Positions 35,432-44,111 of a DNA stretch of 64,000 nt are shown here, in pieces (positions within the stretch are counted from its first letter, which is position 1; each line of letters begins with the position of its first letter). The translations under genes and the position numbers were made by a program. A model generated the notes under the pieces. That model saw nothing but the letters and a program-made list of their open reading frames with translations, did no database searches and was not told the DNA's origin. The stretch is from the NCBI RefSeq assembly GCF_013372265.1, contig NZ_CP054051.1, positions 1,004,587-1,068,586 of the forward strand, in the 5' to 3' direction. Source of the DNA: Aliarcobacter cibarius (lineage in GTDB: Bacteria > Campylobacterota > Campylobacteria > Campylobacterales > Arcobacteraceae).

Positions 35432-38104
35432 TTAAGCATTTCTTGGATTGATTCTAGTTGCATCAATCTCATATTTTTTCATAGCTTCAAGAGCCACTTT
35501 TTTATCTAATTTACCATTTCTTGCAAGCTCTGCTAAAGTAGTATAAACAATAAAGTTTGTATCAACTTCAAAGAATTTTCTTAAGTTTGCTCTACTATCA
35601 CTTCTTCCAAAACCATCAGTTCCTAAAGCTTTAAAACTTCCTTTTATGTAAGGTCTTAATTGTTCAGAATAAGCTTTTATATAATCAGTTGCACTAATAA
35701 TAATGTTGTCATTATTGCTTCCTAAAACTTTTTCAACGTATGGTACTAGAGGCTCTTTATCTATATTTAAAAGATTTGCTCTTTCAACATCTTGAGCTTC
35801 TCTTGTTAATTCATTATAAGAAGTAACAGAGTAAATATCTACTTTAATATCATATTCACTTGATAAAATTTCTGCTGCTTTAATAGCTTCTTGGAAAATT
35901 GATCCTGAACCTAAAAGTTTAACTTGAAAATCATTTCTTGCTTCAAAAGTTTTAACTTTATAGATACCTTTTATAATTCCCTCTTCAGCACCTTCAGGCA
36001 TTGCAGGTTGTACATAGTTCTCATTTAAAGTTGTAATATAGTAGAAGATATCTTCTTGTTTCTCACCATACATTCTATCAATACCATCTTTTACAATAAC
36101 TGCAACTTCATAACCATAAGTTGGATCATAAGTAATACAATTTGGTACAGTATTTGCTAAAATGTGAGAGTGACCATCTTCGTGTTGTAAACCTTCACCA
36201 TTTAGTGTAGTTCTACCACTTGTTCCACCAACAAGGAATCCTCTTGCTTTTTGATCACCAGCTGCCCAACATAAGTCACCAGTTCTTTGGAATCCAAACA
36301 TAGAATAGAAAATATAGAATGGAATCATTGGACAGTTATTAACTGAATATGAAGTAGCTGCTGCAATCCATGAACTCATAGCTCCTAACTCATTAATTCC
36401 TTCTTGTAAAACTTGTCCTTTAATATCTTCTTTATAGAATGCTACTTGATCTTTATCTTGTGGAATATATTTTTGTCCAGCACTTGAATAAATACCAAAT
36501 TGTCTAAACATACCTTCCATACCAAAAGTTCTAGCTTCATCAGGAACGATTGGAACAATGCTTTTTCCAATATTTTTATCTTTTAATAAAACATTTAAAA
36601 CTCTTACAAATGCCATAGTTGTAGATATTTCTCTATCTCCACTTCCAGCTAAAATACTTTCAAAATCACCTAAAGCAGGAATTTCTAGTTTATTTGTAAA
36701 TTTCTCTAATCTTTGAGGTACAAATCCACCAAGAGAAGCTCTTCTTTCTTTTAGATATTTAATTTCAGGAGAATCTTCAGATGGTCTATAATATGAATAA
36801 GATTCAACTGCTTCATCACTTATAGGTAAATCAAATCTATCTCTAAACGCTTTTAGGTGGTTTACATCTACTTTTTTAACTTGGTGAGCAATGTTCATAC
36901 CTTCAGCAGCACTTCCCATTCCATAACCTTTTACAGTTTTTGCTAAGATTACTGTTGGTCTTCCTTTTGTTTCAACTGCTCTTTTGAATGCAGCATAAAC
37001 TTTAACAGGGTCATGTCCACCTCTATTTAATTTCCAAATATCATTGTCACTTAAATTTTCAACTAGTTTTGCAGTTTCTGGGAATTTATTAAAGAAATTC
37101 TCTCTAGTATATGCTCCACCTTTTTGTTTAAAGTTTTGATATTCTCCATCAACTGTTTGTTCCATTAATTCAAGAAGTTTACCAGATGTATCTTTTTCTA
37201 AAAGTGCATCCCATAGACCTCCCCAAATTACTTTAAGAACTTCCCAACCAGCTCCTCTAAATTCACCTTCAAGTTCTTGAATAATTTTTCCATTTCCTCT
37301 AACTGGACCATCAAGTCTTTGTAAGTTACAGTTAATAACAAAAATAAGATTATCTAAACCTTCTCTAGCAGCCATACCAATTGCACCTAAAGATTCAGGT
37401 TCATCACACTCTCCATCTCCCATGAAACAATATACTTTTTGTTCACTACAATCTTTAATTCCTCTATTTGTAAGGTATTTTAAAAATCTTGCTTGATAAA
37501 TAGCTTGTAATGGTCCAAGTCCCATAGATACTGTAGGGAATTGCCAATATGAAGGCATTAGTTTTGGATGTGGATAAGATGATAATCCATCATTAAATGC
37601 TTCTTGTCTAAAATTATCCATTTGTTCTTGAGTAAATCTTCCTTCTAAGAAACTTCTAGCATAAATACCTGGAGAAATGTGTCCTTGAAAAAATATTAAA
37701 TCTCCACCATCTTTTTCATTTGGTGCTCTAAAAAAGTGATTAAAAGCAACATCATAAAGTGTAGCAGATGATTGAAAAGATGCTATATGACCACCAAGTT
37801 CAAGTTGTTTATTTGAAGCTCTTTGAACCATAATTTGAGCATTCCATCTAATAATTGATCTTATTTTTCTTTCTAAATCCATGTCAGCTGGCATCTTTGG
37901 TTCTTCGCTAGTAGGAATAGTATTTATATAAGCAGTTGTTGCACTATAAGGTAAGTGAGCGCCACTTCTTCTTGATTTGTCTATTAATTTTTCTAGTAGA
38001 AAATGAGCTCTCTCAACTCCTTCTTCTTCTATAACAGCTTCTAAAGCTTCCATCCACTCTTTTGTTTCCAGTGGATTGATATCTTCTAAATGTAACTTTG
38101 GCAT
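35432..38104 (-). CDS. aceE: Pyruvate dehydrogenase E1 component, homodimeric type
   Basis: This 890-residue thiamine diphosphate enzyme decarboxylates pyruvate and acetylates the lipoyl groups of AceF. It matches the AceE family over its full length: HISPGIYARSFLEGRF, the ThDP motif MGDGECDEPESLGAI followed by NLIFVINCNLQRLDGPVRGNG, and QHEDGHSHILANTVPNC. The 10-nt gap to aceF supports one operon. A complete aceEF-lpd set in a Campylobacterota genome is notable because many relatives use pyruvate:acceptor oxidoreductases. Confidence 0.95.
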   Translation of the reverse strand: MPKLHLEDINPLETKEWMEALEAVIEEEGVERAHFLLEKLIDKSRRSGAHLPYSATTAYINTIPTSEEPKMPADMDLERKIRSIIRWNAQIMVQRASNKQLELGGHIASFQSSATLYDVAFNHFFRAPNEKDGGDLIFFQGHISPGIYARSFLEGRFTQEQMDNFRQEAFNDGLSSYPHPKLMPSYWQFPTVSMGLGPLQAIYQARFLKYLTNRGIKDCSEQKVYCFMGDGECDEPESLGAIGMAAREGLDNLIFVINCNLQRLDGPVRGNGKIIQELEGEFRGAGWEVLKVIWGGLWDALLEKDTSGKLLELMEQTVDGEYQNFKQKGGAYTRENFFNKFPETAKLVENLSDNDIWKLNRGGHDPVKVYAAFKRAVETKGRPTVILAKTVKGYGMGSAAEGMNIAHQVKKVDVNHLKAFRDRFDLPISDEAVESYSYYRPSEDSPEIKYLKERRASLGGFVPQRLEKFTNKLEIPALGDFESILAGSGDREISTTMAFVRVLNVLLKDKNIGKSIVPIVPDEARTFGMEGMFRQFGIYSSAGQKYIPQDKDQVAFYKEDIKGQVLQEGINELGAMSSWIAAATSYSVNNCPMIPFYIFYSMFGFQRTGDLCWAAGDQKARGFLVGGTSGRTTLNGEGLQHEDGHSHILANTVPNCITYDPTYGYEVAVIVKDGIDRMYGEKQEDIFYYITTLNENYVQPAMPEGAEEGIIKGIYKVKTFEARNDFQVKLLGSGSIFQEAIKAAEILSSEYDIKVDIYSVTSYNELTREAQDVERANLLNIDKEPLVPYVEKVLGSNNDNIIISATDYIKAYSEQLRPYIKGSFKALGTDGFGRSDSRANLRKFFEVDTNFIVYTTLAELARNGKLDKKVALEAMKKYEIDATRINPRNA

Positions 38105-38210
38105 AAATCTCCTTTTATAAAAGTTATCTTAATTTTTAAAATTAATTTGCAATTTTAATATGAATTAAATTATAATTCACTTAGTCAAATCTTTTTAGGA
38201 CAAAAAATAG
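38105..38210. promoter_or_regulatory. Divergent promoter region with a palindrome between aceE and the lipoate gene
   Basis: TGAATTA at 38161-38167 and TAATTCA at 38173-38179 form a perfect 7-bp inverted repeat with a 5-nt centre. It overlaps TATAAT at 38171-38176 on the plus strand and a minus-strand TATAAT (plus-strand 38169-38174). One bound regulator could therefore cover both -10 elements and coordinate complex synthesis with its lipoylation. Confidence 0.4.
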
Positions 38211-38930
38211 ATGAAGTTTAACAATAAATTTAGATTGATTATATCACAAAACCTTAGTTCTAAGGTTAACTCTAATATAGATAAAGCATTATTTAAAGCT
38301 TTTAATAATGATAGCTTACCAATTTTAAGAATTTATTCTTGGGAAGATAGCATTAGTTTTGGTGCAGGGCAAAATATAGACGATTATTCTTCGTTAAAAG
38401 AGGAGTATAAAAACAATGTATCTAAGAGATTAACAGGTGGTGGAGTTCTTTTTCATGGACATGATATCTCTTATACAATAGTTTTAAATCCAAATATGAT
38501 TGAAAATCGTGATGTAAAAGAGACATATTTTCTATTATGTCAATTTTTGTTGAAATTTTACGAATATTTAGGATTAAAAGCTAGTTTTGCAAAGGATAAT
38601 GAAAATATAATTTTGAGTAAAAGTCCTTTTTGTCAAGTTGGATTTGAAGCCTATGATATTATAATAAATGATAAAAAGATTGGTGGAAATGCTCAAAAAA
38701 GAGCAAAAAATTGCATTTTACAACATGGTTCAATTCCATTATTTAAAAAACAAAATAGTGAATTTTTTGGAAGTAGTTTAGATGATTTTGGAATAAATTT
38801 AGGTTTTGAAGAGGCAAAAGATGCTCTTGTAAAAGCATTTATAGAAAGTTTTAATGTAGAATTTATTGAAGATGATTTAAATAGTGATGAAATAGAAATT
38901 TTAAATAGATTAAATAATGAAAATAATTAA
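38211..38930 (+). CDS. Lipoate/octanoate protein transferase (LplA/LipM superfamily)
   Basis: This 239-residue biotin/lipoate-ligase-fold protein attaches lipoyl or octanoyl groups to E2 domains. RLTGGGVLFHGHDISYTIV is the common acyl-binding motif and KIGGNAQKR carries the conserved Lys156. Cys141 in SPFCQVGFEAYDI and the LQHGSIPL segment resemble the cysteine-dependent octanoyltransferase LipM rather than E. coli LplA, and the LplA C-terminal accessory domain is absent. LipB is not present in the window. With lipA following by 10 nt, it probably performs the first step of de novo lipoylation; ligase activity remains possible. Confidence 0.85.
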   Translation: MKFNNKFRLIISQNLSSKVNSNIDKALFKAFNNDSLPILRIYSWEDSISFGAGQNIDDYSSLKEEYKNNVSKRLTGGGVLFHGHDISYTIVLNPNMIENRDVKETYFLLCQFLLKFYEYLGLKASFAKDNENIILSKSPFCQVGFEAYDIIINDKKIGGNAQKRAKNCILQHGSIPLFKKQNSEFFGSSLDDFGINLGFEEAKDALVKAFIESFNVEFIEDDLNSDEIEILNRLNNENN

Positions 38931-38940
38931 AGAGGAAAAT

Positions 38941-39840
38941 ATGACACAACAATTTAATACTAATAATACAAGTGAAGCAAATTTTAAAAAACCAGAATGG
39001 TTAAGAAAAAAATTAACTCCTCATACGCAAGTTGAAATGGAAAATTTATTAAAAGATGTAGGTGGGCTTCACACAATTTGTCAAGAAGCAAAATGTCCAA
39101 ATATAAGTGAGTGTTTTTCAAATAAAAACGCTACATTTTTGATTTTAGGAAATATTTGTACTAGAAGATGTACATATTGTAATGTAAAAACAGGATTACC
39201 AAATGGAGTTGATGAAACAGAGATAAAAAAAGTAACCACTTCAGTTTTAAGTTTAGGGCTGAAATTTGTTGTAATAACAAGTCCTGCTAGAGATGATTTA
39301 AAAGATGGTGGAGCTGAGCAATTTTATAAAGTAACAAAAGATATTATAGAAAAATCTCCTCAAACAAAAGTTGAAATATTAATTCCTGATTTCAAAGGAA
39401 ATGAAGATAGTTTGAAAAGAGTTATAGAATCAGGTGCAACTATTATTGGACACAATGTAGAAACAGTTCCGAGCTTATATAGAATTAGAAGAAATGGAAC
39501 TTATGCAAGAAGTTTAGAAGTTTTAAGAAAACTAAAAGAGCTTGGTGGAGATAAAATAAAAACAAAAAGTGCTTTAATGGTAGGGCTTGGTGAAACAGAA
39601 GATGAGATGATTCAAGTTTTTCAAGATTTATTAGAAGTAGGTTGTAAATTTTTAAGTATTGGCCAATATTTAGCACCTAGTGGAGACTTTGAGAAGGTTA
39701 TTGAGTATGTAAAACCAGAACAATTTCAAAGATATGAAGATATTGCTTATAAAATGGGATTTGAGTTTGTAAAAGCAAGTCCATATGCTAGAAGTTCTTA
39801 CATGGCTCATCATTATTTAAATATGGCTACTGCTTTATAA
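38941..39840 (+). CDS. lipA: Lipoyl synthase
   Basis: From the ATG at 38941, with AGAGGA upstream, the protein has 299 residues. It inserts two sulfurs into octanoyl-E2 using two 4Fe-4S clusters. The auxiliary cluster motif is C-x4-C-x5-C in CQEAKCPNISECF, the radical SAM motif C-x3-C-x2-C in CTRRCTYCNV, and the C-terminal R-S-S-Y serine is in SPYARSSYMA. An ATG 24 nt upstream overlaps the preceding gene and lacks a ribosome site. Confidence 0.95.
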   Translation: MTQQFNTNNTSEANFKKPEWLRKKLTPHTQVEMENLLKDVGGLHTICQEAKCPNISECFSNKNATFLILGNICTRRCTYCNVKTGLPNGVDETEIKKVTTSVLSLGLKFVVITSPARDDLKDGGAEQFYKVTKDIIEKSPQTKVEILIPDFKGNEDSLKRVIESGATIIGHNVETVPSLYRIRRNGTYARSLEVLRKLKELGGDKIKTKSALMVGLGETEDEMIQVFQDLLEVGCKFLSIGQYLAPSGDFEKVIEYVKPEQFQRYEDIAYKMGFEFVKASPYARSSYMAHHYLNMATAL

Positions 39841-39849
39841 GATAATTTA

Positions 39850-39878
39850 GGTATTTAAATTTTATGAATTTAAATACC
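39850..39878 (+). terminator. Terminator after lipA
   Basis: GGTATTTAAATT at 39850-39861 pairs over 12 bp with AATTTAAATACC at 39867-39878, followed by TTCTTATTT. Confidence 0.85.
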
Positions 39879-39982
39879 TTCTTATTTAGATAATGTAATC
39901 GAATTGAAATAAATATTCACTAAAATATTATAATTTTTAGGTTAAGAACTTAAAAATAAATATCAAAAAAAAGGAATTATAT

Positions 39983-40225
39983 ATGAGTATTACGGAAAAG
40001 TTTGAGAGGAAGCCTCAAGAGATTAGTTATACAGTTGAAGCCATAAGAAACATGGATAATAAAAAGGTTGAAGATCTTGCAAGAAGTTTAATTGAAGAAG
40101 ATTATTGGTTACATTCTGATGCACAAGATTTATTTGAATTAAGATTATGTAACATCTATATTCAAGCACAAAATATGTCATTAAAACATAATAAAAAGAA
40201 AAATATCTTTGCTGTAGGTTTTTAA
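39983..40225 (+). CDS. Small uncharacterised protein
   Basis: I do not recognise this 80-residue protein. It is predicted to be mostly helical and soluble, with acidic and aromatic residues in the middle (EEDYWLHSDAQDLFELRLCNIYIQAQ) and a basic C-terminus ending GF. AAGGAA lies upstream of the ATG. It is a monocistronic gene between the lipA terminator and a convergent gene. Confidence 0.65.
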   Translation: MSITEKFERKPQEISYTVEAIRNMDNKKVEDLARSLIEEDYWLHSDAQDLFELRLCNIYIQAQNMSLKHNKKKNIFAVGF

Positions 40226-40281
40226 TATTTCATTGTTAAATTTATACTTTGTAATAAGTTTTTAGATTAAAAATTTATTCT

Positions 40282-40707
40282 TCAAGTATTTTTTGACTCT
40301 TTTATAATCTTTCTAATATTTTCAAATTTTAAAAAAAGTTTTTCATCTTTTACTTTATTTTCAAAAATCCCTAAAGAGCGTTCTTCATATTTCGTATCTT
40401 CAATTTTCTTATTTTTTTCAACATTTATATTATTTGTTACAAAAAAATCTATATCAGAAATATCGTCAAATTGATATTTTTCTAATAAATTCTTTATTTC
40501 CTCTTTGTTATACTTGAATTCCATTTTATATACTTGGTGAGTCAATACAAAAAAAAGAGTTCTATTTTTTACATATGCAAATTTGATACCATTTTTAAGT
40601 TTTGCAGGAAGAATATCAATAAATTTCGAGATTGATTTTATGGTATTAAATTTTTTAAATTCAGGAAGGGATTCAATATGAGTAAGAATATCGTTAATTT
40701 TTTTCAT
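40282..40707 (-). CDS. Uncharacterised protein, possibly DUF721/DciA-like
   Basis: This 141-residue protein has an N-terminal helix and a core (LPAKLKNGIKFAYVKNRTLFFVLTHQVYKMEF then KEEIKNLLEKY) reminiscent of DciA/DUF721 proteins, which help load the replicative helicase in bacteria without DnaC. The resemblance is weak and based on pattern only. The C-terminal 50 residues are lysine/glutamate-rich. Its 5' end overlaps, on the opposite strand, the start of an LptM-like lipoprotein gene. Confidence 0.6.
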   Translation of the reverse strand: MKKINDILTHIESLPEFKKFNTIKSISKFIDILPAKLKNGIKFAYVKNRTLFFVLTHQVYKMEFKYNKEEIKNLLEKYQFDDISDIDFFVTNNINVEKNKKIEDTKYEERSLGIFENKVKDEKLFLKFENIRKIIKESKNT

Positions 40708-40809
40708 ACGCTAATTATAGCAGGAGTTTTATTTAGTTTTAGTGGTTGTGGATATAAAGCAGATCCTATTTATGCACCAAGTGATAAACAAGAAACAAAA
40801 CAACAATGA
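40678..40809 (+). CDS. lptM: LptM-like small lipoprotein
   Basis: This 43-residue reading frame starts at the ATG at 40678 with AGGAAGGG upstream and ends in a TGA that overlaps the nadB ATG. The N-terminus is a lipoprotein signal peptide (hydrophobic LIIAGVLFSFSG then Cys). The mature part, CGYKADPIYAPSDK, resembles LptM (YifL), whose N-terminal C-G-x-K-x-P-L-Y-x-P motif assists LptD maturation. The first 30 bases overlap the opposite-strand gene. The symbol is by resemblance. Confidence 0.65.
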   Translation: MSKNIVNFFHTLIIAGVLFSFSGCGYKADPIYAPSDKQETKQQ

Positions 40810-42257
40810 TATATGATTATATAATAGTTGGAGCTGGAATAGCAGGATTAAATGCAGCTCGACTTATACCAAAAGATAAAAGAGTTTTAATCCTATGTAA
40901 AATGTCTACTTGGAATTCAAATACTTTCTGGGCACAAGGTGGAATAGCAAGTGCAGTTGATGAAACTGATATCCCAGCGCATATAAAAGATACATTAGAA
41001 GCTGGTGCTAATTATAACAATCTTGAGGCAGTTGAGCTTTTAAGTAAAGAATCAATTCCTACAATAAAAGAGCTTATTGATGCAGGTATGAATTTTGATA
41101 AAAAGGAAGATGGAAGTTTGGCTTACACAAAAGAAGCTGCTCATAGTAGAAATAGAATTTTACACGCTTCTGGAGATGCTACAGGAAGAGAAATTCATCT
41201 ATTCTTACTTGAACACTGCCCTCATGAAATATTGACTCAAGCAGTAGTTTGTGATCTATTAATTCAAGATGATATTTGTTATGGGGTACAATATTTCACA
41301 AGTGAATATGAACAAAAAGTTGCTTTTTCTAATAACGTTATAATTGCTAGTGGAGGGGTTGGTTCTATTTATAAGTATCATACAAATTCAACTGCTAATG
41401 CAGGAGAAGTTCATGGAATTATCGCTGAAAAAAACATTTCTTTAAAAGATATGGAAATGACTCAATTTCATCCAACGGTTTTAAAAGGTACAAGTTTTGC
41501 TAGAAAACCTCTTTTAAGCGAAGCATTAAGAGGTGAGGGTGCTTTTGTTGTAGATGAAAATGGTAAAAGATTTTTATTTGATTATCATGAAGATGGAGAG
41601 TTGGCTCCTAGAGATATAGTGAGTAGAGCTATTTTTGATTACAATAAAAGAACTGGATTGGGTGTTTATTTATCATTTGAAAACTTTGAAAAAAGAGCAT
41701 TTAAACAAAGATTTCCAAATATATATGAGAATATTAAAGACTTAGGATATGAACTTCCTTTTGAAAATGTTCCAATAAGCCCAGCATTTCACTATTGTAT
41801 GGGTGGAATTGAAGTTGGACTGGATACAAAAGTTAAAGGTTTTAAAAATCTTTATGCCATTGGTGAAGTTGCATGTAATGGAGTTCATGGAGCAAATAGA
41901 TTAGCATCAAACTCTTTATTAGAAGGGCTAGTATTCTCAAGAATTGCAGTAAATAATTCTTTAAAAGAAAATTTTAAAATATCAAAAGAAAACTATACCA
42001 AAGAGATAAAAGTTTATACAAGAAATAAGAATATAGATAAAGAGATAAAAGACGATTTAAGAAGAACAATGTGGGAAACTGCAGGAATTGTTAGAAGTAA
42101 AAAAGAGTTAAAAGAAGCACTAGAAAGAATAGAGAATTATCTGAAGCTTGATGTTGGAAGATTACTATATTTAAGACTTTTAACAGCAAGAACTATATTA
42201 AAAGCAAGTCTAAAAAGAGAGAAATCTTTAGGGGCTCATTTTATAAAAGAAGATTAA
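40806..42257 (+). CDS. nadB: L-aspartate oxidase
   Basis: This 483-residue FAD protein makes iminoaspartate for NAD synthesis. It shows IIVGAGIAGLNAAR (FAD), WAQGGIASAVDETDIPAHIKDT, SRNRILHASGDATGREI, EMTQFHPTVL, GEGAFVVDENGKRF, and a C-terminal C-H/G-V-H-GANRLASNSLLEGLVF, the NadB/SdhA family blocks. The start codon overlaps the upstream lipoprotein stop. Confidence 0.93.
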   Translation: MIYDYIIVGAGIAGLNAARLIPKDKRVLILCKMSTWNSNTFWAQGGIASAVDETDIPAHIKDTLEAGANYNNLEAVELLSKESIPTIKELIDAGMNFDKKEDGSLAYTKEAAHSRNRILHASGDATGREIHLFLLEHCPHEILTQAVVCDLLIQDDICYGVQYFTSEYEQKVAFSNNVIIASGGVGSIYKYHTNSTANAGEVHGIIAEKNISLKDMEMTQFHPTVLKGTSFARKPLLSEALRGEGAFVVDENGKRFLFDYHEDGELAPRDIVSRAIFDYNKRTGLGVYLSFENFEKRAFKQRFPNIYENIKDLGYELPFENVPISPAFHYCMGGIEVGLDTKVKGFKNLYAIGEVACNGVHGANRLASNSLLEGLVFSRIAVNNSLKENFKISKENYTKEIKVYTRNKNIDKEIKDDLRRTMWETAGIVRSKKELKEALERIENYLKLDVGRLLYLRLLTARTILKASLKREKSLGAHFIKED

Positions 42258-42318
42258 AAAGTCTTTTTAGATAGAATAAAATATTAAAAAAAAGCGTGAA
42301 AGAAAGGTAAAAATTTTT

Positions 42319-43854
42319 ATGAAACATGTACCGATAGTTGTATTAGATTTTGGTAGCCAATATACACAAATTATTGCTAGAAAATTAAGAGAGAGTGGAG
42401 TTTATTCAGAGATTGTTCCATATAGTGAATCAATTGAAGATATTATGGCAAGAACTCCAAAAGGAATAATTCTTTCAGGTGGACCAGCTTCTGTTTATGC
42501 CGCTGATTCATATCATCCAGATAGTACAATATTTGATTTAGGACTTCCAATTTTAGGAATTTGTTATGGTATGCAACTTATTGCTCAACATTTCGGTGGA
42601 AAAGTAGTTCCTGCAACTAGTCATGAATATGGTAAAGCGCAGTTAGAAATTGTAGCAGATAATGAAATTTTCAAAGACACTACATCTGGGCAAATTGTTT
42701 GGATGAGTCATGGAGATAGAGTAGAGGAAATTCCATCTGGTTTTGAGAAAATAGCAATTAGTGAAAACTCACCTTATGCAGCTATTGCTGATACAAATAG
42801 AAATATTTATGCCTTCCAATTTCATCCTGAAGTTTATCATTCAGAGTGTGGAAGTAAGCTTCTTAAAAATTTTGCAAAATATATTTGTGGTTGTGAAAGT
42901 ACTTGGAATATGGGAAGTTTCGCAAAAGAACAAATGGCAAAAATTAAAAATCAAGTTGGAAATAAAAAAGTTTTATGTGCTGTTTCAGGTGGGGTTGATA
43001 GTTCTGTTGTAGCAACTCTTCTTTTTGAAGCAATTGGAAATCAAGTAATTCCAGTATTTGTTGATAATGGTCTTTTAAGAGCAAATGAAAGAGAACAAGT
43101 TGAAACTATTTTTAAATCTAGAGGTATTGATTTAATTACTGTTGATGCAAGTGAAGAATTTTTAACTAAATTAGCAAGGGTTACAGATCCTGAGAGAAAA
43201 AGAAAAATTATTGGTGAAACTTTTATTGAAGTATTTGATAAAGAAGCAAAAAAACATCAAGGTGTTGAATTTTTAGCGCAAGGAACTTTATATACAGATG
43301 TTATTGAATCTGTTTCTGTAAAAGGACCATCTAAAACTATAAAATCTCACCATAACGTTGGTGGACTTCCTGATTGGATGAAATTTGAGTTAGTTGAGCC
43401 TCTAAGAGAAATCTTTAAAGATGAAGTAAGAGCTTTAGGATTAGAGTTAGGACTTCCAAGAAATATGATAAATAGACATCCTTTCCCTGGACCTGGACTT
43501 GCAATTAGAGTTATGGGAGATGTAAATAAACCAGACTTAGATTTATTAAGAAAAGCAGATGTTATTTTACTTGATGTATTACATTCAACTGGATATTATG
43601 AAAAAACTTGGCAAGCGTTTACAGTACTTTTAAATGTAAAATCTGTTGGAGTTATGGGAGATAATAGAACTTATGACAACACTGTTTGTGTAAGAATAGT
43701 AGATGCAACAGATGGAATGACAGCAACTTTTGCACATATTCCACATGAAATACTTGAAACAATTTCAAGAAGAATTATTAATGAAGTTGATGGAATTAAT
43801 AGAGTAGTGTATGATATTTCATCAAAACCACCTGCAACTATTGAGTGGGAATAA
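42319..43854 (+). CDS. guaA: GMP synthase (glutamine-hydrolysing)
   Basis: This 511-residue enzyme aminates XMP to GMP. The glutaminase domain has Cys in LGICYGMQL and His-Glu in [10 protein letters not shown]. The ATP pyrophosphatase P-loop is SGGVDSSV near residue 232, and the dimerisation domain ends with the typical KPPATIEWE. Length and order match the family. Confidence 0.96.
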   Translation: MKHVPIVVLDFGSQYTQIIARKLRESGVYSEIVPYSESIEDIMARTPKGIILSGGPASVYAADSYHPDSTIFDLGLPILGICYGMQLIAQHFGGKVVPATSHEYGKAQLEIVADNEIFKDTTSGQIVWMSHGDRVEEIPSGFEKIAISENSPYAAIADTNRNIYAFQFHPEVYHSECGSKLLKNFAKYICGCESTWNMGSFAKEQMAKIKNQVGNKKVLCAVSGGVDSSVVATLLFEAIGNQVIPVFVDNGLLRANEREQVETIFKSRGIDLITVDASEEFLTKLARVTDPERKRKIIGETFIEVFDKEAKKHQGVEFLAQGTLYTDVIESVSVKGPSKTIKSHHNVGGLPDWMKFELVEPLREIFKDEVRALGLELGLPRNMINRHPFPGPGLAIRVMGDVNKPDLDLLRKADVILLDVLHSTGYYEKTWQAFTVLLNVKSVGVMGDNRTYDNTVCVRIVDATDGMTATFAHIPHEILETISRRIINEVDGINRVVYDISSKPPATIEWE

Positions 43855-43893
43855 TTTCTAATAACTTTGAATTTATTTTTTCATTAAGTTAGA

Positions 43894-43920
43894 GAAAGAT
43901 GTACTTTTAATACATCTTTC
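43894..43920 (+). terminator. Terminator after guaA
   Basis: GAAAGATGTA at 43894-43903 pairs over 10 bp with TACATCTTTC at 43911-43920, followed by TTTTAGCTTTTT. Confidence 0.85.
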
Positions 43921-43965
43921 TTTTAGCTTTTTGATATTTATATAAAATTTTTTAAAAGGTAAGAT

Positions 43966-44061
43966 TTGATAGATAAAATAAAAGAAAGCAAAATTGCACA
44001 AATTTTATTATTAAAAGTGTTAACAATTATTGCTCTTGCTGGAAATATATACTTTTCATAA
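43966..44061 (+). CDS. Possible 31-residue hydrophobic peptide
   Basis: A TTG-started frame of 31 codons follows AAAAGGTAAGA, a fair ribosome-binding site. The peptide has a charged N-terminus (IDKIKESK) and one membrane-spanning stretch (IAQILLLKVLTIIALAGNIYF). It lies in the otherwise empty gap between the guaA terminator and selO. It could be a genuine small membrane protein or a chance frame. Confidence 0.35.
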   Translation: MIDKIKESKIAQILLLKVLTIIALAGNIYFS

Positions 44062-44111
44062 AAAATAAATATCACCATTTATTACTTTATACTCTCGAAA
44101 TTAAAACTTTT

